Assembly (NCBI GenBank): GCA_011390205.1
Contig: JAABSX010000003.1
Span: 124,001-188,000, forward strand
Length of the DNA: 64,000 nt
DNA from: Microscillaceae bacterium
GTDB lineage: Bacteria; Bacteroidota; Bacteroidia; Cytophagales; Microscillaceae
Reading direction: 5' to 3'
In this document: piece after piece, positions 26,384 through 36,288 of the stretch
Layout of the letters: each line of letters opens with the position of its first letter
How positions within the stretch are numbered: the first letter of the stretch is position 1
Translations under genes and position numbers: made by a program
Notes under the pieces: model-generated
Database searches by the model: none
Told to the model about the DNA's origin: nothing
What the model saw: only the letters and a program-made list of their open reading frames with translations

Positions 26384-26534
26384 CATAGGCTTGCATTATT
26401 TGTTAAACAAACAAGGGCTTATGCTTAAACTACTTGTATATACATTAAATTTCAAGCAATGAATCTCTTCGTGTTTTGGTGATATTGGGATATTTAAGTT
26501 TATTTGCAGATAAAAATATTACATCCTTGCAAAA

Positions 26535-27788
26535 ATGAACAAATTATGCTTCTTTTTCTTGCTATTGCTTATGGGCTGCATCTCTAAACCTATGAGCAGT
26601 AATTTCATTGAGAATCTTATCCTGAGCCATCCATCGGATTTTCCAGAGATTTCCAAAGATATTCAAAAATATGAAATTCAGGTCATTTATACACAAATAG
26701 ACAGAGATGCACAAAATAACCCTCATTTTAAAGACATTACTTTTAATGTGGATAAAAATCAGTATTTTTACCCTGCCAGCACCGTAAAGTTTCCAGCAGC
26801 AGTCCTCGCCTTAGAAAAACTTCACAAACTCCAAATACAAGGGCTAGACAAACACAGTAGCATGCTCACAGATTCTGCCCGAGCTCCACAACAACACACG
26901 CATACAGACAGTACAGCAGCTACAGGGCTTCCTAGCTTGGCACATTATATCAAAAAAATATTCATTGTGAGTGATAATGAGGCATTTAACCGGGTTTTTG
27001 AGTTTCTGGGTGCTGACGAAATCAATACCAATCTAAAAGAAAAAGGCTACGAAGCCACACGGATTGTCCGCCGCCTTGCCAATCCTAAATTCAAATATGA
27101 AGACAATCAATATAGCAATCCCATTCGGTTTTATCAAAATACGGGGCTAGTGTATAGCCAAAAAGAACAAATCTCTCAGAAAAACTTTCCTTTCCCGAAT
27201 ACTAGCCCACTCAAGGGAAAGGCTTATTATGATGCCAAGCAAGATACCATCGTACAAAAACCTTTTGATTTTAGTGAGCATAATTATTTTTCAATGGCAG
27301 ACATGCACAGTATTCTCAAAGCTGTCATTTTCCCATCACACACCCCTCCTGCGCAGCGTTTTGATTTAGAAAAATCTGATTACCAATTTTTGTATCGTTG
27401 TATGGGGCAGCTTCCTCGTGAGAGTAAATATCCTGATTATGATGAAAAACATTATTATGACAGCTATGCAAAGTATTGGATTTTTGGAGCAAGTAAAGAT
27501 GCCATGCCGCCCAATATTCGGATTTTTAACAAAGTAGGCATGGCCTATGGCTACCTTATAGACACGGCTTACATCATAGATTTAGAAGCGAAGCTAGAGT
27601 TTATGCTCAGTGCTGTCATCTATGTCAATGAAAACCAAATACTCAATGACAACCGATACGAATATGATAAAATAGGCTTTCCTTTCTTTGCCAATCTCGG
27701 CAAACTTATCTTAAAAGAAGAGAAAAAACGAAGCCGTGTACATAGCCCTGATTTAAGCCGATTTCGTTTGGATTTTGGAGATAAATAA
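26535..27788 (+). CDS. Lipoprotein serine hydrolase of the class A beta-lactamase/PBP-like group
   Basis: The 417-residue precursor has a lipoprotein signal (hydrophobic run then L-L-M-G-C15). Active-site motifs of the serine beta-lactamase superfamily are present: S82-T-V-K85 in F-Y-P-A-S-T-V-K-F, and S146-D-N148 in I-V-S-D-N-E-A-F-N. The third box, normally K-T-G, is probably F-N-K-V-G-M near residue 335, so the hydroxyl residue is missing. It is longer than true class A enzymes and lacks a clear omega-loop motif, so a cell wall or other esterase role is as likely as antibiotic resistance. Confidence 0.75.
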   Translation: MNKLCFFFLLLLMGCISKPMSSNFIENLILSHPSDFPEISKDIQKYEIQVIYTQIDRDAQNNPHFKDITFNVDKNQYFYPASTVKFPAAVLALEKLHKLQIQGLDKHSSMLTDSARAPQQHTHTDSTAATGLPSLAHYIKKIFIVSDNEAFNRVFEFLGADEINTNLKEKGYEATRIVRRLANPKFKYEDNQYSNPIRFYQNTGLVYSQKEQISQKNFPFPNTSPLKGKAYYDAKQDTIVQKPFDFSEHNYFSMADMHSILKAVIFPSHTPPAQRFDLEKSDYQFLYRCMGQLPRESKYPDYDEKHYYDSYAKYWIFGASKDAMPPNIRIFNKVGMAYGYLIDTAYIIDLEAKLEFMLSAVIYVNENQILNDNRYEYDKIGFPFFANLGKLILKEEKKRSRVHSPDLSRFRLDFGDK

Positions 27789-27940
27789 AGAAATTAATCC
27801 GTAATAGCAGACCTTAATCCAATGATTTAGCTTCTAAAACCATTCTACACTTGAATCTTTTTTTGGATTTAAGGCTGTTTTTGTTCTATTCTCCCTTATT
27901 TTTGCACCAAATAATTGTGAATTAGACAAGCTTACATCAT

Positions 27941-29623
27941 ATGGAAAACATCTGGATTAAAAATTATAACAAAAACGTATCTCCTAACATCAAAATAGAC
28001 ACTTACAGCTCCTTAGTAGAGTTATTTGATGAATCCTTTACAAAGTTTAAAGATTTGCCTGCCTTCACGTGCATGGAGAAGTCTATCACCTATGCCGAAT
28101 TGGAGACTTTGTCTAGGCATTTTGCAGGGTATCTTCAGAGTTTGGGGCTGGTAAAAGGAGATAAATTTGGGATTCAGATGCCTAACCTTTTGCAATATCC
28201 TGTGGCTGTAGTAGGTGCTTTGCGTGCAGGACTGACTGTAGTGAATGTCAATCCGCTTTACACTGTCCGTGAAATGGCACATCAATACAAAGATGCAGGC
28301 GTCAAGGCTGTGCTCGTATGTGATAATTTTGCAGACAACCTAGAAAAAGCTCTTCCTCAAACAGAGATTGAGCATGTTATCCTGACGGGCATCGGTGATT
28401 TACTGGGTAATTTTAAAGGTTTCATTACCAATTTTGTGGTGAAGAACGTTAAGAAAATGGTTCCTTCCTACAATATCCCCCAAGCCGTTAGATTTAGTAA
28501 ATCGCTTAAAATGGGCAAAGATAAGACTTTGAGCATTCCTAAAATAGCTCCTACAGACCTTGCATTCTTGCAATACACAGGTGGTACCACGGGAGTCTCT
28601 AAAGGAGCGGCACTTTCTCACCAAAATATCATCGCCAATACCCTCCAAGTAAGTGAATGGTTTAAGGGAACGACAGAAGCCTCTGCCATCTTAGAAGGGA
28701 AAGAAGTCATGATTACAGCACTTCCACTTTATCACATCTATGCTTTGACTTCTAATTGCCTCACGATGATTTACATCGGTGCCAACAGTGTTTTGATTAC
28801 CAATCCACGTGATATGCCAGGCTTTATCAAAACACTTCAAAATACGCCTTTTAGCCTCATGACCGGTTTGAATACACTTTTTGTAGGTCTGATGAATACT
28901 CCTGGATTCGATAAAATTGATTTTTCAAAGGTCAAACTGACTACCGCAGGAGGAATGGCTATGCAAAAAGCAGTGGTAGAAAAATGGAAAAAACATACCA
29001 ATACGATGATTAGTGAAGGATACGGACTAAGCGAAACTTCCCCTGTATTGACCACTAACCCACTAGACGGGCGTGTAAAAGTAGGCTCTATCGGTATGCC
29101 TATCCCCAATACAGTACTTGCCATTTTGGATGAAGACGAAAAAGAAGTGGCACAAGGGGAAATAGGTGAAATCTGTGCCAAGGGACCCCAAGTAATGCAA
29201 GGCTACTGGAATCGCCCTGAAGAAACTGCCAAAGTTTTTACAGAAGATGGTTGGTTTAAAACAGGTGATATGGGTTATCTTGATGAGGAAGGCTATTTTT
29301 ATATCGTAGACCGTAAGAAAGACATGATACTTGTTTCGGGCTTTAATGTATATCCCAATGAAATAGAAGATGTCATAGCAGGGCTTGAAGGAGTGCTTGA
29401 AGTGGCTGTCATAGGGATTCCTGATGAGAAATCTACAGAGCGGGTCAAGGCTTATGTAGTCAAGAAAGATGAATCACTCAGTAAAGAACAAATTTTGGCA
29501 CATTGCAAAGGAAATCTGACGGGTTACAAAGTACCTAAGGAGATAGAATTTAGAGAAGAATTGCCAAAATCCAATGTTGGGAAAATACTCCGTAAAAAAT
29601 TAAAAGACGAGCTAAGCGCCTAG
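27941..29623 (+). CDS. fadD: Long-chain fatty acid-CoA ligase
   Basis: A complete adenylate-forming enzyme of 560 residues that activates fatty acids to acyl-CoA. The P-loop-like A3 motif is Y-T-G-G-T-T-G-V-S-K-G-A near 212, A5 is Y-G-L-S-E-T-S-P, and the fatty acid ligase region reads G-W-F-K-T-G-D-M-G-Y followed by V-D-R-K-K-D-M-I-L-V-S-G-F-N-V-Y-P-N-E-I-E. The catalytic lysine is in S-N-V-G-K-I-L-R-K-K. A TATTTTTG element at 27897-27904 could be its -7 promoter box. Confidence 0.95.
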   Translation: MENIWIKNYNKNVSPNIKIDTYSSLVELFDESFTKFKDLPAFTCMEKSITYAELETLSRHFAGYLQSLGLVKGDKFGIQMPNLLQYPVAVVGALRAGLTVVNVNPLYTVREMAHQYKDAGVKAVLVCDNFADNLEKALPQTEIEHVILTGIGDLLGNFKGFITNFVVKNVKKMVPSYNIPQAVRFSKSLKMGKDKTLSIPKIAPTDLAFLQYTGGTTGVSKGAALSHQNIIANTLQVSEWFKGTTEASAILEGKEVMITALPLYHIYALTSNCLTMIYIGANSVLITNPRDMPGFIKTLQNTPFSLMTGLNTLFVGLMNTPGFDKIDFSKVKLTTAGGMAMQKAVVEKWKKHTNTMISEGYGLSETSPVLTTNPLDGRVKVGSIGMPIPNTVLAILDEDEKEVAQGEIGEICAKGPQVMQGYWNRPEETAKVFTEDGWFKTGDMGYLDEEGYFYIVDRKKDMILVSGFNVYPNEIEDVIAGLEGVLEVAVIGIPDEKSTERVKAYVVKKDESLSKEQILAHCKGNLTGYKVPKEIEFREELPKSNVGKILRKKLKDELSA

Positions 29624-29645
29624 TCTTGTATTGTTTTTATTGAGC

Positions 29646-29682
29646 AAAAAGCACTCGACTCAAATAAGGTTGGGTGCTTTTT
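29646..29682. terminator. Bidirectional hairpin between fadD and the sensor kinase
   Basis: AAAAAGCAC-C-AC pairs with GT-G-GTGCTTTTT around a short loop. It follows the fadD stop by 23 bases and overlaps the last codons of the convergent kinase gene. Confidence 0.8.
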
Positions 29683-30913
29683 GTGTTTTGGTAATGTGAG
29701 GGATTACGATGGTAAAACGTGTAAATTCATTGAGTTTACTTTCGACACTGATTTTACCTCCAAGGCTTTCTACTTGAAGTTTGACCAAGTGAAGCCCTAA
29801 TCCTTTACCATCTACGTGTTGGTGAAATCTTTTGTAAAGCCCGAATACTTTGTCTGCGTGGCTTTCTAGGTCTATGCCCAGCCCATTGTCTTTTACTTCG
29901 AGTGTAAATGTATCATCCAATAAGCTGGTTTCTATGCTTATTTCACAGGGCCTGTCAGGGTGTCTGTATTTGATAGAATTGCTGATGAGGTTATATAAGA
30001 TACTTTCCCAGTAGATATTGATAGACTGGATTTCGTTGATTTCTCTAAAATCAGTATAAATTTCAAAATCAATATTGTTATATACCTGTTTCATAAACAG
30101 GGTTACTTTATTGGTTTTTTCTTTCATAGAGACATCTTCTAGTTTGATTCCATCTGCTCGTTTGACTTCTAAGACTGTATTAAGGTCGATGATAATGGCA
30201 TCTAGTTCTTTGGTAACTACCTCTAAATTTTTGATGTATATTTTATTTTCAGGATTGCTGAAGTTTTCTAAATCCATGATACTGACCAGTCCAAGAAGTC
30301 TTGCGATGGGTGCACGCAGGTTATGCCCTGTTACGAAGGCAAATTGCTCTAGCTGGTTGGTGTAGTCAATCAGTTCTTGATTTTTCTGAGATAATTCTGC
30401 TGTACGTTCTTTGACAGCTTCTTCTAATTTTTCGTTTTGGTCTTTGATTATTTTTTCTTTCTCCTTGAGTTTTTTGACAGCTTTGAGCATTACCTGTTCG
30501 TTGCTGATAAGCCTTCGGTTAAATTTATTCAGCTCCCAGTTTTTTTCTTCAATGTATTTTTTTTGTTGCATCAGCTCTTGTTGTATCTGCAGGAGTTCTT
30601 CATTTTGAGAGGCTATTTCTTCATTTCTCCAAGCAAGTTCTTTGTCCTGTTTGGTAATTTCCTCTTTTTTCTTTTCTAGTTCTATTTTTTGGTGATGGAT
30701 AGATTCCATATTTTTTTTTAGTTTATAATATTGATAGGCAAAAAACAAAAATCCTGAAGTGGACAATACCACAATGACATAGAGAATATCATTGTAATAT
30801 ACCTTTTCTGAATTGTTTTCTGACAAAAACGCTTGTTGAGCCTTCACTTGGTTTGCAATAAGTAAGATGAAAATGACGCAACAAATAACTTTACTATATA
30901 TTTTATGTAACAT
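29660..30913 (-). CDS. Sensor histidine kinase with long coiled coil
   Basis: A 417-residue protein: signal-like N-terminus ending near K-A-Q (residue 26), short periplasmic stretch, membrane segment about 43-60, then about 120 residues of continuous coiled coil (K-K-K-E-E-I-T-K-Q-D-K-E and similar heptads). The dimerisation box is F-V-T-G-H197-N-L-R-A-P-I-A-R, the H-N-L-R-A-P variant common in Cytophagales. ATPase boxes: N-L-I-S-N-S-I-K-Y, D-N-G-L-G-I, G-K-G-L-G-L. There is no room for a large periplasmic sensor, so the signal probably arrives through the coil or a partner. No response regulator is adjacent. Confidence 0.9.
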   Translation of the reverse strand: MLHKIYSKVICCVIFILLIANQVKAQQAFLSENNSEKVYYNDILYVIVVLSTSGFLFFAYQYYKLKKNMESIHHQKIELEKKKEEITKQDKELAWRNEEIASQNEELLQIQQELMQQKKYIEEKNWELNKFNRRLISNEQVMLKAVKKLKEKEKIIKDQNEKLEEAVKERTAELSQKNQELIDYTNQLEQFAFVTGHNLRAPIARLLGLVSIMDLENFSNPENKIYIKNLEVVTKELDAIIIDLNTVLEVKRADGIKLEDVSMKEKTNKVTLFMKQVYNNIDFEIYTDFREINEIQSINIYWESILYNLISNSIKYRHPDRPCEISIETSLLDDTFTLEVKDNGLGIDLESHADKVFGLYKRFHQHVDGKGLGLHLVKLQVESLGGKISVESKLNEFTRFTIVIPHITKTQKAPNLI

Positions 30914-30929
30914 TCTGAGTATTTTGTTT

Positions 30930-32420
30930 TTAGAATATTTCTTTTATTTTGTTTTTAAGTAGTTTGCCCATTGTATTTCTAGGAAGTTCTTCTACTTTTT
31001 TTATCAGTGTAGGTATTTTGTAGTGGGCTAATTTTTCCTTTGCCCAAGTTTTGAGTTCTTCTTTGTTTATGTCTGTCTGTTTTTGTTTAAAAACAATGGC
31101 TGCCGCCACCATCTCTCCCCACTGTATATTTGGAATACCCACTACAGCACATTCTGCAATGAGCGGATGCTGGAGCATTGCACTTTCTATCTCTAATGCA
31201 GATACTTTGTAACCCCCTGTTTTGATAATGTCCAATGAATTTCTACCCAATATTTTGTAGTAACCTTCCTCATCTCTTTCTGCGATATCACCAGTGTAAA
31301 ACCAGCCTTCATAAAATGTTTTTTGAGTAGCTGCCTCTTTTTGCCAATATTCCTTAAATACTGCATCACTCTTGACCCTTATCTCACCTGAAACTGCCCC
31401 TTTATGAATGACTTGGTGCATTTCATCTACCAGTTCTACCTTCACACCTGGTAAAGGCGTGCCAATATAACCAGGTTTGCGGGTTCCGTGCAAAGGATTA
31501 GAAATTGCCATCCCTATTTCTGTCATTCCATAGCGTTCTAAGAGTGTGTGGCCACTGATTTCTTTCCATTTTTCTAATACACTTACAGGCAAAGCTGCAG
31601 AGCCTGAGACCATGAGCCGCATATGATGAAGAGCTTGACTATATTTTTCTTTTGTAAAGTCATCTTGTTCGTCCCAAGCATCTATGAGCTTATGATAGAT
31701 TGTGGGCACAGCCATAAAGAGCGTGTGTTTTTTGTCTAGCCAGTGTTTCCAGACTGTTGTTGCATTAAATTTGGGAAGCATCAGCACCTCTGCTCCACTC
31801 CACAAGGCACAGGCAAGGGCATTGATAATTCCGTGTATGTGGTGCAAAGGCAATACGTGTAAAATAATATCCGTAGGTTTCCATTCCCAGGCAGCCACCA
31901 AAGTATAGATTTGTGTTTCTATATTTTTAAAAGTACTGACTACTCCTTTGGGGCGGCTTGTAGTCCCACTTGTATAAATTATCATAGCGCGCCTATCTAT
32001 GTGTATGTTTGGTAAATTGCTATGGATTTTGTGTGTGTTTTCTAAGATATCTTCAATCGTAAATACCATTTTTGTATATGATTGAAATTTATGTATATCG
32101 TCACGTGTGCAAAAGACGATTTTTGTATTGGTATCTTCTATCAAGTAATCAATCTCAGCCTCTGGGTGTGTGATAGAAATAGGCACAGCAATGCCTCCTG
32201 CTTGCCAAATGCCCCATTGCATGGCTACATAATATGCATTTTGTACTGCCATAAAAGCAATACAAGCTTCTTCTAAATCATCTTTTTTAAAGTGCCTTAT
32301 CAAAAAAGTAGCTATTTTTTGTTTATTTTCTAGCAACTCTTGGTAAGTGTGTTTTCCGTAACCATCTATAATGGCTATTTTTTCTTGGAATAAATGTGCT
32401 TTTTGGATGATGGATTGCAT
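30930..32420 (-). CDS. Acyl-CoA synthetase, malonyl-CoA synthetase (MatB/ACSF3)-like
   Basis: A complete adenylate-forming ligase of 496 residues. A3: I-Y-T-S-G-T-T-S-R-P-K-G near 153. The A5 segment R-Y-G-M-T-E-I-G-M-A-I-S-N-P-L and the hinge region S-L-D-I-I-K-T-G-G-Y-K-V-S-A-L-E-I-E are closer to malonyl- and methylmalonyl-CoA synthetases than to FadD. The catalytic lysine is in N-T-M-G-K-L-L-K. Malonate or another small dicarboxylate is the likely acid, inferred from these segments only. It lies 16 bases upstream of the kinase start and may be co-transcribed with it. Confidence 0.8.
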   Translation of the reverse strand: MQSIIQKAHLFQEKIAIIDGYGKHTYQELLENKQKIATFLIRHFKKDDLEEACIAFMAVQNAYYVAMQWGIWQAGGIAVPISITHPEAEIDYLIEDTNTKIVFCTRDDIHKFQSYTKMVFTIEDILENTHKIHSNLPNIHIDRRAMIIYTSGTTSRPKGVVSTFKNIETQIYTLVAAWEWKPTDIILHVLPLHHIHGIINALACALWSGAEVLMLPKFNATTVWKHWLDKKHTLFMAVPTIYHKLIDAWDEQDDFTKEKYSQALHHMRLMVSGSAALPVSVLEKWKEISGHTLLERYGMTEIGMAISNPLHGTRKPGYIGTPLPGVKVELVDEMHQVIHKGAVSGEIRVKSDAVFKEYWQKEAATQKTFYEGWFYTGDIAERDEEGYYKILGRNSLDIIKTGGYKVSALEIESAMLQHPLIAECAVVGIPNIQWGEMVAAAIVFKQKQTDINKEELKTWAKEKLAHYKIPTLIKKVEELPRNTMGKLLKNKIKEIF

Positions 32421-32552
32421 AATCTATTCAAGCGTTTGTTGTGTAAAATTTATAGATTTGAAACTATTTAGTTTAAAAATACCAAAATAAACTTATATCA
32501 TTGTGTTTTAAGATTTTAAAATATTGTGACGGAACAAAAGTAAGATAAATAA

Positions 32553-33692
32553 ATGAAAGAATTTATAAATATTAATCAACAAAATATCTATTTAGAATCA
32601 TTGAATTCACTTGATTTTTCTGTCATGTCCAATGCTTTTGAGAAGCAAAGCCTAGAGTTTTGTCAGCAATGGATTGCAAAGAAGCAAACTTTCACACTGA
32701 ATACTTCGGGCTCTACAGGCAAGCCAAAGCCCATTGTGCTTACCCGTACTCAGATGCAAGCAAGTGCAGCATTGACTGTAGATTTTTTTGATTTAGGCAG
32801 ACATACCAAAGCCCTTGTGTGCATTCCTACGGCTTATATTGGAGGAAAAATGATGCTGGTTAGGGGTTTAGAATATGATTGGGATTTATACATCATTGAT
32901 CCTTCTTCTCAGCCTTTCAGAACGATTCAAGGGCAGATTCAGGCAAAAGATGCCACTTTGGTAAAAGAATTACAATCATTTTGCTTTGATTTTGTGGCAT
33001 TGGTACCACTGCAAATGGAAAAAATACTTGAGGATACCATAGATTTTTCATCGGTTTTGAACCAAATGAAAGCAATTATCCTTGGCGGAGGACCTGTCAG
33101 TCTGTCATTGGAAGAAAAAATCAAAAAACTCAGCGTGCCCGTCTATCATACCTACGGAATGACCGAAACGGTTTCACACATTGCCCTCAAAAAACTAAAC
33201 GGAGAAGATGCTCAGTCTTATTTTCAGATACTTCCAAACGTAAAAATACGCCAAGACTCAAGGGGGGCACTTGCCATCTCCTCCCCTACTACTGCTGATG
33301 TTTGGATACAAACCAATGATTTGGTGGAGATACTCTCTGAGCACAGATTTATCTGGAAAGGCAGGACTGACAATGTGATTAATTCGGGAGGTATTAAGAT
33401 ACACCCTGAACTTTTAGAGCCTCGTATAGAGCAAGTTATGGATGAGATAGGCTGGGACAAAGATTTTTTTTTGGCAGGAATGCCCGAGCAGAAGTTAGGA
33501 GAAAAACTTGTTTTGTTGATAGAGTCTAAAACGCCTTCTCAAGAGGAACAACTGCGATTCAATGAACTACTGCTGAAAAAGTTAAATAAATATGAAATTC
33601 CTAAAAATATTGTATATTTGAAGCAATTCAGCAGAACAAGTACACAAAAAATACAACGCAAAGTAACACTGAGAACAGCGAGTTTAGCCTAA
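32553..33692 (+). CDS. menE: o-Succinylbenzoate-CoA ligase-like enzyme
   Basis: A short adenylate-forming ligase of 379 residues, the length usual for MenE in Bacteroidota, which lacks much of the N-terminal subdomain. A3: L-N-T-S-G-S-T-G-K-P-K-P near 48; then C-I-P-T-A-Y-I-G-G-K-M-M and Y-G-M-T-E-T-V-S-H-I-A, both typical of this MenE form. The hinge W-K-G-R-T-D-N-V-I-N-S-G-G-I-K-I-H-P and C-terminal lysine region T-S-T-Q-K-I-Q-R-K are present. It would make o-succinylbenzoyl-CoA for menaquinone. No other men gene is in the window. Confidence 0.82.
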   Translation: MKEFININQQNIYLESLNSLDFSVMSNAFEKQSLEFCQQWIAKKQTFTLNTSGSTGKPKPIVLTRTQMQASAALTVDFFDLGRHTKALVCIPTAYIGGKMMLVRGLEYDWDLYIIDPSSQPFRTIQGQIQAKDATLVKELQSFCFDFVALVPLQMEKILEDTIDFSSVLNQMKAIILGGGPVSLSLEEKIKKLSVPVYHTYGMTETVSHIALKKLNGEDAQSYFQILPNVKIRQDSRGALAISSPTTADVWIQTNDLVEILSEHRFIWKGRTDNVINSGGIKIHPELLEPRIEQVMDEIGWDKDFFLAGMPEQKLGEKLVLLIESKTPSQEEQLRFNELLLKKLNKYEIPKNIVYLKQFSRTSTQKIQRKVTLRTASLA

Positions 33693-33760
33693 GCAATTTG
33701 ATGAAGTGCAAATTTGCGCACCTTGTTTGCCCGAAAAATTAAAAATACTTAACGCTTCAT

Positions 33761-36280
33761 ATGTCTTTATCACGTGATTTGTCGCAAGCAATACAGCCAT
33801 CAAATAGAATCCTCGAATTTGTATATAGACATAAAAAGCTAAAACAGATTCCCGATGAAATCATCTCTTTAGTACATCTCCAAAAGCTTGACCTGAGTTT
33901 TAATATGTTGTGGACTCTTCCCGAAGAGATACAATACTTATCAAATCTAAGTTATATCAGGTTGGCCAATAACCAATTTACTGAGTTTCCTAAAATGTTA
34001 TTTTATTTGAGTTTATTGAAATTTATAGACTTAAAATACAACAAACTACAAAGCATTTCACCCCAAATAAAGCATCTACAAGTCTTAGAGACACTGAATC
34101 TCAGGGCAAATGCACTACACGAGCTTCCCGAAGAGCTCGGAAAACTTCCGAAACTTAGCAAAATCAGTTTGCAACAAAATACTTCCCTAGATTTGTATCA
34201 AGTTACAGAGGTTTTAAGTAATCTACAGAATCCCTTTGAGCTAGATTTGAGTGCCTGCCAGATATACCAGCTACCCAATAATTTTACTAAATTACAAAAC
34301 TTACAGCGTCTGAATCTTTCTTATAATTCGGATTTAGATTTGGAAGATGCTTTTGAGAAATTGGCACACCTGCCCAACCTCCAATCTCTGAGTTTAGAAG
34401 ATACCCAAGAAAATCTTCCTCTCAACTTGACAAGTCTTCAAAATTTACAATCTCTTACTTACAATCCCCTCAATACAGACGCAAAGCACATCGCACAGTT
34501 GAAGAACTTACGGCAACTGACAGCCCGAAAAAGCAGCTTGGTCAGTATCCCTGAATGGCTTCTTGAAATGCCACAGCTCCACATCCTTAACCTTAGTGAT
34601 AATAAAATTAGCCAAATCCCTGAGGAGTTTAGTAAATTGAAAAACCTAAAAAAGGTGGATTTTAGGAATAATTCTTTTACACAAATCCCTCCGCCCCTTA
34701 GCAGACAACTTGCACAATTTGAAGAATTATTTCTTGATGGAAATCAGAACATACCCTCTAAAATGCTCAATAAATTTCTAAAAACTTGCAATGAGCAAGG
34801 CTTGAGCCATCAACAAAAAGAAATTGCTTGTCAGCTATGGAATGGGCAAATCCCTACACAGCCTTGGTCACTGCAGATGAGCTTAGATTTTTTAAAGATA
34901 AACATACCCATTCTTAGCAAAAATACACTTGCTTGGACAGAGCAGGCTCAAGGAAATACGACCCAAGACTTGTTCTCATTCAAAACTGTAGCCCTCATAG
35001 GCACAAGCTTTAGATATACCCAGAAAGAAGCTAAAAAGTTCTTAGAAGAGAATGGATTAAAATTATATTCAAAAAGTAATAAACCTAGCCAGCCAGATGC
35101 TTGGATACTCGGTGAAAGAATCAAAAAAGAAGCCGTAACGGATATTTTAGCACCTTCTGTAGTCTGGACAGACAGCCACTTGCATACTTATCTCCAAAAA
35201 AACAAGGCACTGCCCGAACTCCCTCAAAGCCAAATTAAAAAAATAAATACACTCCTGACGCAGCCAAATACCCAAAACCAGTCTCTAGGGCTACAAATGC
35301 TCCAAAGCTACCAACTGCCCATTGCCCTCAGAGAAGCCATCTGCGTGATTTACTTGTTTCATCCAGACAAAAAAATAGAACAACTTGCAAGGAACTTCGT
35401 TAAAAAGTATTTCCCGAACCACTTACAAGCAGAAATGCTTAAATTAAAGGAACTTGACAAAGAAGCAGCACTACAAGCACTTCGCAAGACAGATTTCTTA
35501 GACCAAAACAGGCTCGTCAATACGGCTTATTTTATCGCAGAGATTGCGGAGAAATATGTCATAGAACAAGGTGGTGTGGCATTTGAGAGCTTGATAACAC
35601 AAAAAATAAACTACCGAAATATTCTATCTCTTAAACTCAATATCGAGGATATATCTTCTGAATTAAAAACACAAAAACACATCCAAAAAATAGAAATCAT
35701 TGGCTCGGTCTTTCACAAAATAGCCCTGAAACACATCCCAGAAGTGCTTTATGAAATGCCGCAGCTTACCTATCTCAGGATAGATGATGCCCATCTGAGT
35801 GAAATCAGTCCTAAAATCACAGCACTACAAAAACTCAGTAAACTCAGGCTCGCCAACTGCAAAATCAGCAAGATGCCAGATACTTTAGATGCCTTAGCGC
35901 AGCTTGAGACACTTAGTTTATTTAATAATAAGCTCAAACACATCCCGCAAAGCATCGGTAAACTTCACAAGCTCAAAGAGTTATGGCTTTTTTCTAATCA
36001 ACTACAAGAGTTACCCGAAGAAATCGGCAGTCTAAAAAGCCTAGAAAGGCTGCATCTTTCCGCCAATCAACTCAAAACACTGCCCAAAAGCATCGGTCAG
36101 TTGGTCAAATTACAAGAGTTAAGCATCTCAGGAAATCCCCTAGAATCTCTGCCCGAAGAGATGATACAACTGAAAGGTCTCAAGAGGCTAGAAATCCGTA
36201 GAAATACACTACTCAGCACAAAATGGAGAGATTGGCTGCGGGATAATCTACCAGACTGCTCTATCCAATTTCATTATTAA
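33761..36280 (+). CDS. Leucine-rich repeat protein with a central non-LRR module
   Basis: An 839-residue cytosolic protein without signal peptide. Residues about 20-330 hold some 13 LRRs of the L-x-x-L-x-x-L-x-L-x-x-N-x-L type, and about 650-835 hold seven or eight more. Between them, near 408-460, the segment F-K-T-V-A-L-I-G-T-S-F-R-Y-T-Q-K-E-A with a later P-D-A-W-I-L-G-E recalls a BRCT domain; 480-600 is helical (HEAT-like). LRR arrays split by such a module suggest a protein-binding scaffold. No Roc-COR GTPase or kinase domain is visible. It is followed by a convergent gene. Confidence 0.8.
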   Translation: MSLSRDLSQAIQPSNRILEFVYRHKKLKQIPDEIISLVHLQKLDLSFNMLWTLPEEIQYLSNLSYIRLANNQFTEFPKMLFYLSLLKFIDLKYNKLQSISPQIKHLQVLETLNLRANALHELPEELGKLPKLSKISLQQNTSLDLYQVTEVLSNLQNPFELDLSACQIYQLPNNFTKLQNLQRLNLSYNSDLDLEDAFEKLAHLPNLQSLSLEDTQENLPLNLTSLQNLQSLTYNPLNTDAKHIAQLKNLRQLTARKSSLVSIPEWLLEMPQLHILNLSDNKISQIPEEFSKLKNLKKVDFRNNSFTQIPPPLSRQLAQFEELFLDGNQNIPSKMLNKFLKTCNEQGLSHQQKEIACQLWNGQIPTQPWSLQMSLDFLKINIPILSKNTLAWTEQAQGNTTQDLFSFKTVALIGTSFRYTQKEAKKFLEENGLKLYSKSNKPSQPDAWILGERIKKEAVTDILAPSVVWTDSHLHTYLQKNKALPELPQSQIKKINTLLTQPNTQNQSLGLQMLQSYQLPIALREAICVIYLFHPDKKIEQLARNFVKKYFPNHLQAEMLKLKELDKEAALQALRKTDFLDQNRLVNTAYFIAEIAEKYVIEQGGVAFESLITQKINYRNILSLKLNIEDISSELKTQKHIQKIEIIGSVFHKIALKHIPEVLYEMPQLTYLRIDDAHLSEISPKITALQKLSKLRLANCKISKMPDTLDALAQLETLSLFNNKLKHIPQSIGKLHKLKELWLFSNQLQELPEEIGSLKSLERLHLSANQLKTLPKSIGQLVKLQELSISGNPLESLPEEMIQLKGLKRLEIRRNTLLSTKWRDWLRDNLPDCSIQFHY

Positions 36281-36288
36281 AAGCAAGG

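Noticed and set aside
26535-27788. True class A beta-lactamase giving drug resistance
   Set aside because: S-x-x-K and S-D-N are present, but the K-T-G box is altered, no omega-loop motif is clear, and it is a longer lipoprotein; resistance cannot be claimed.
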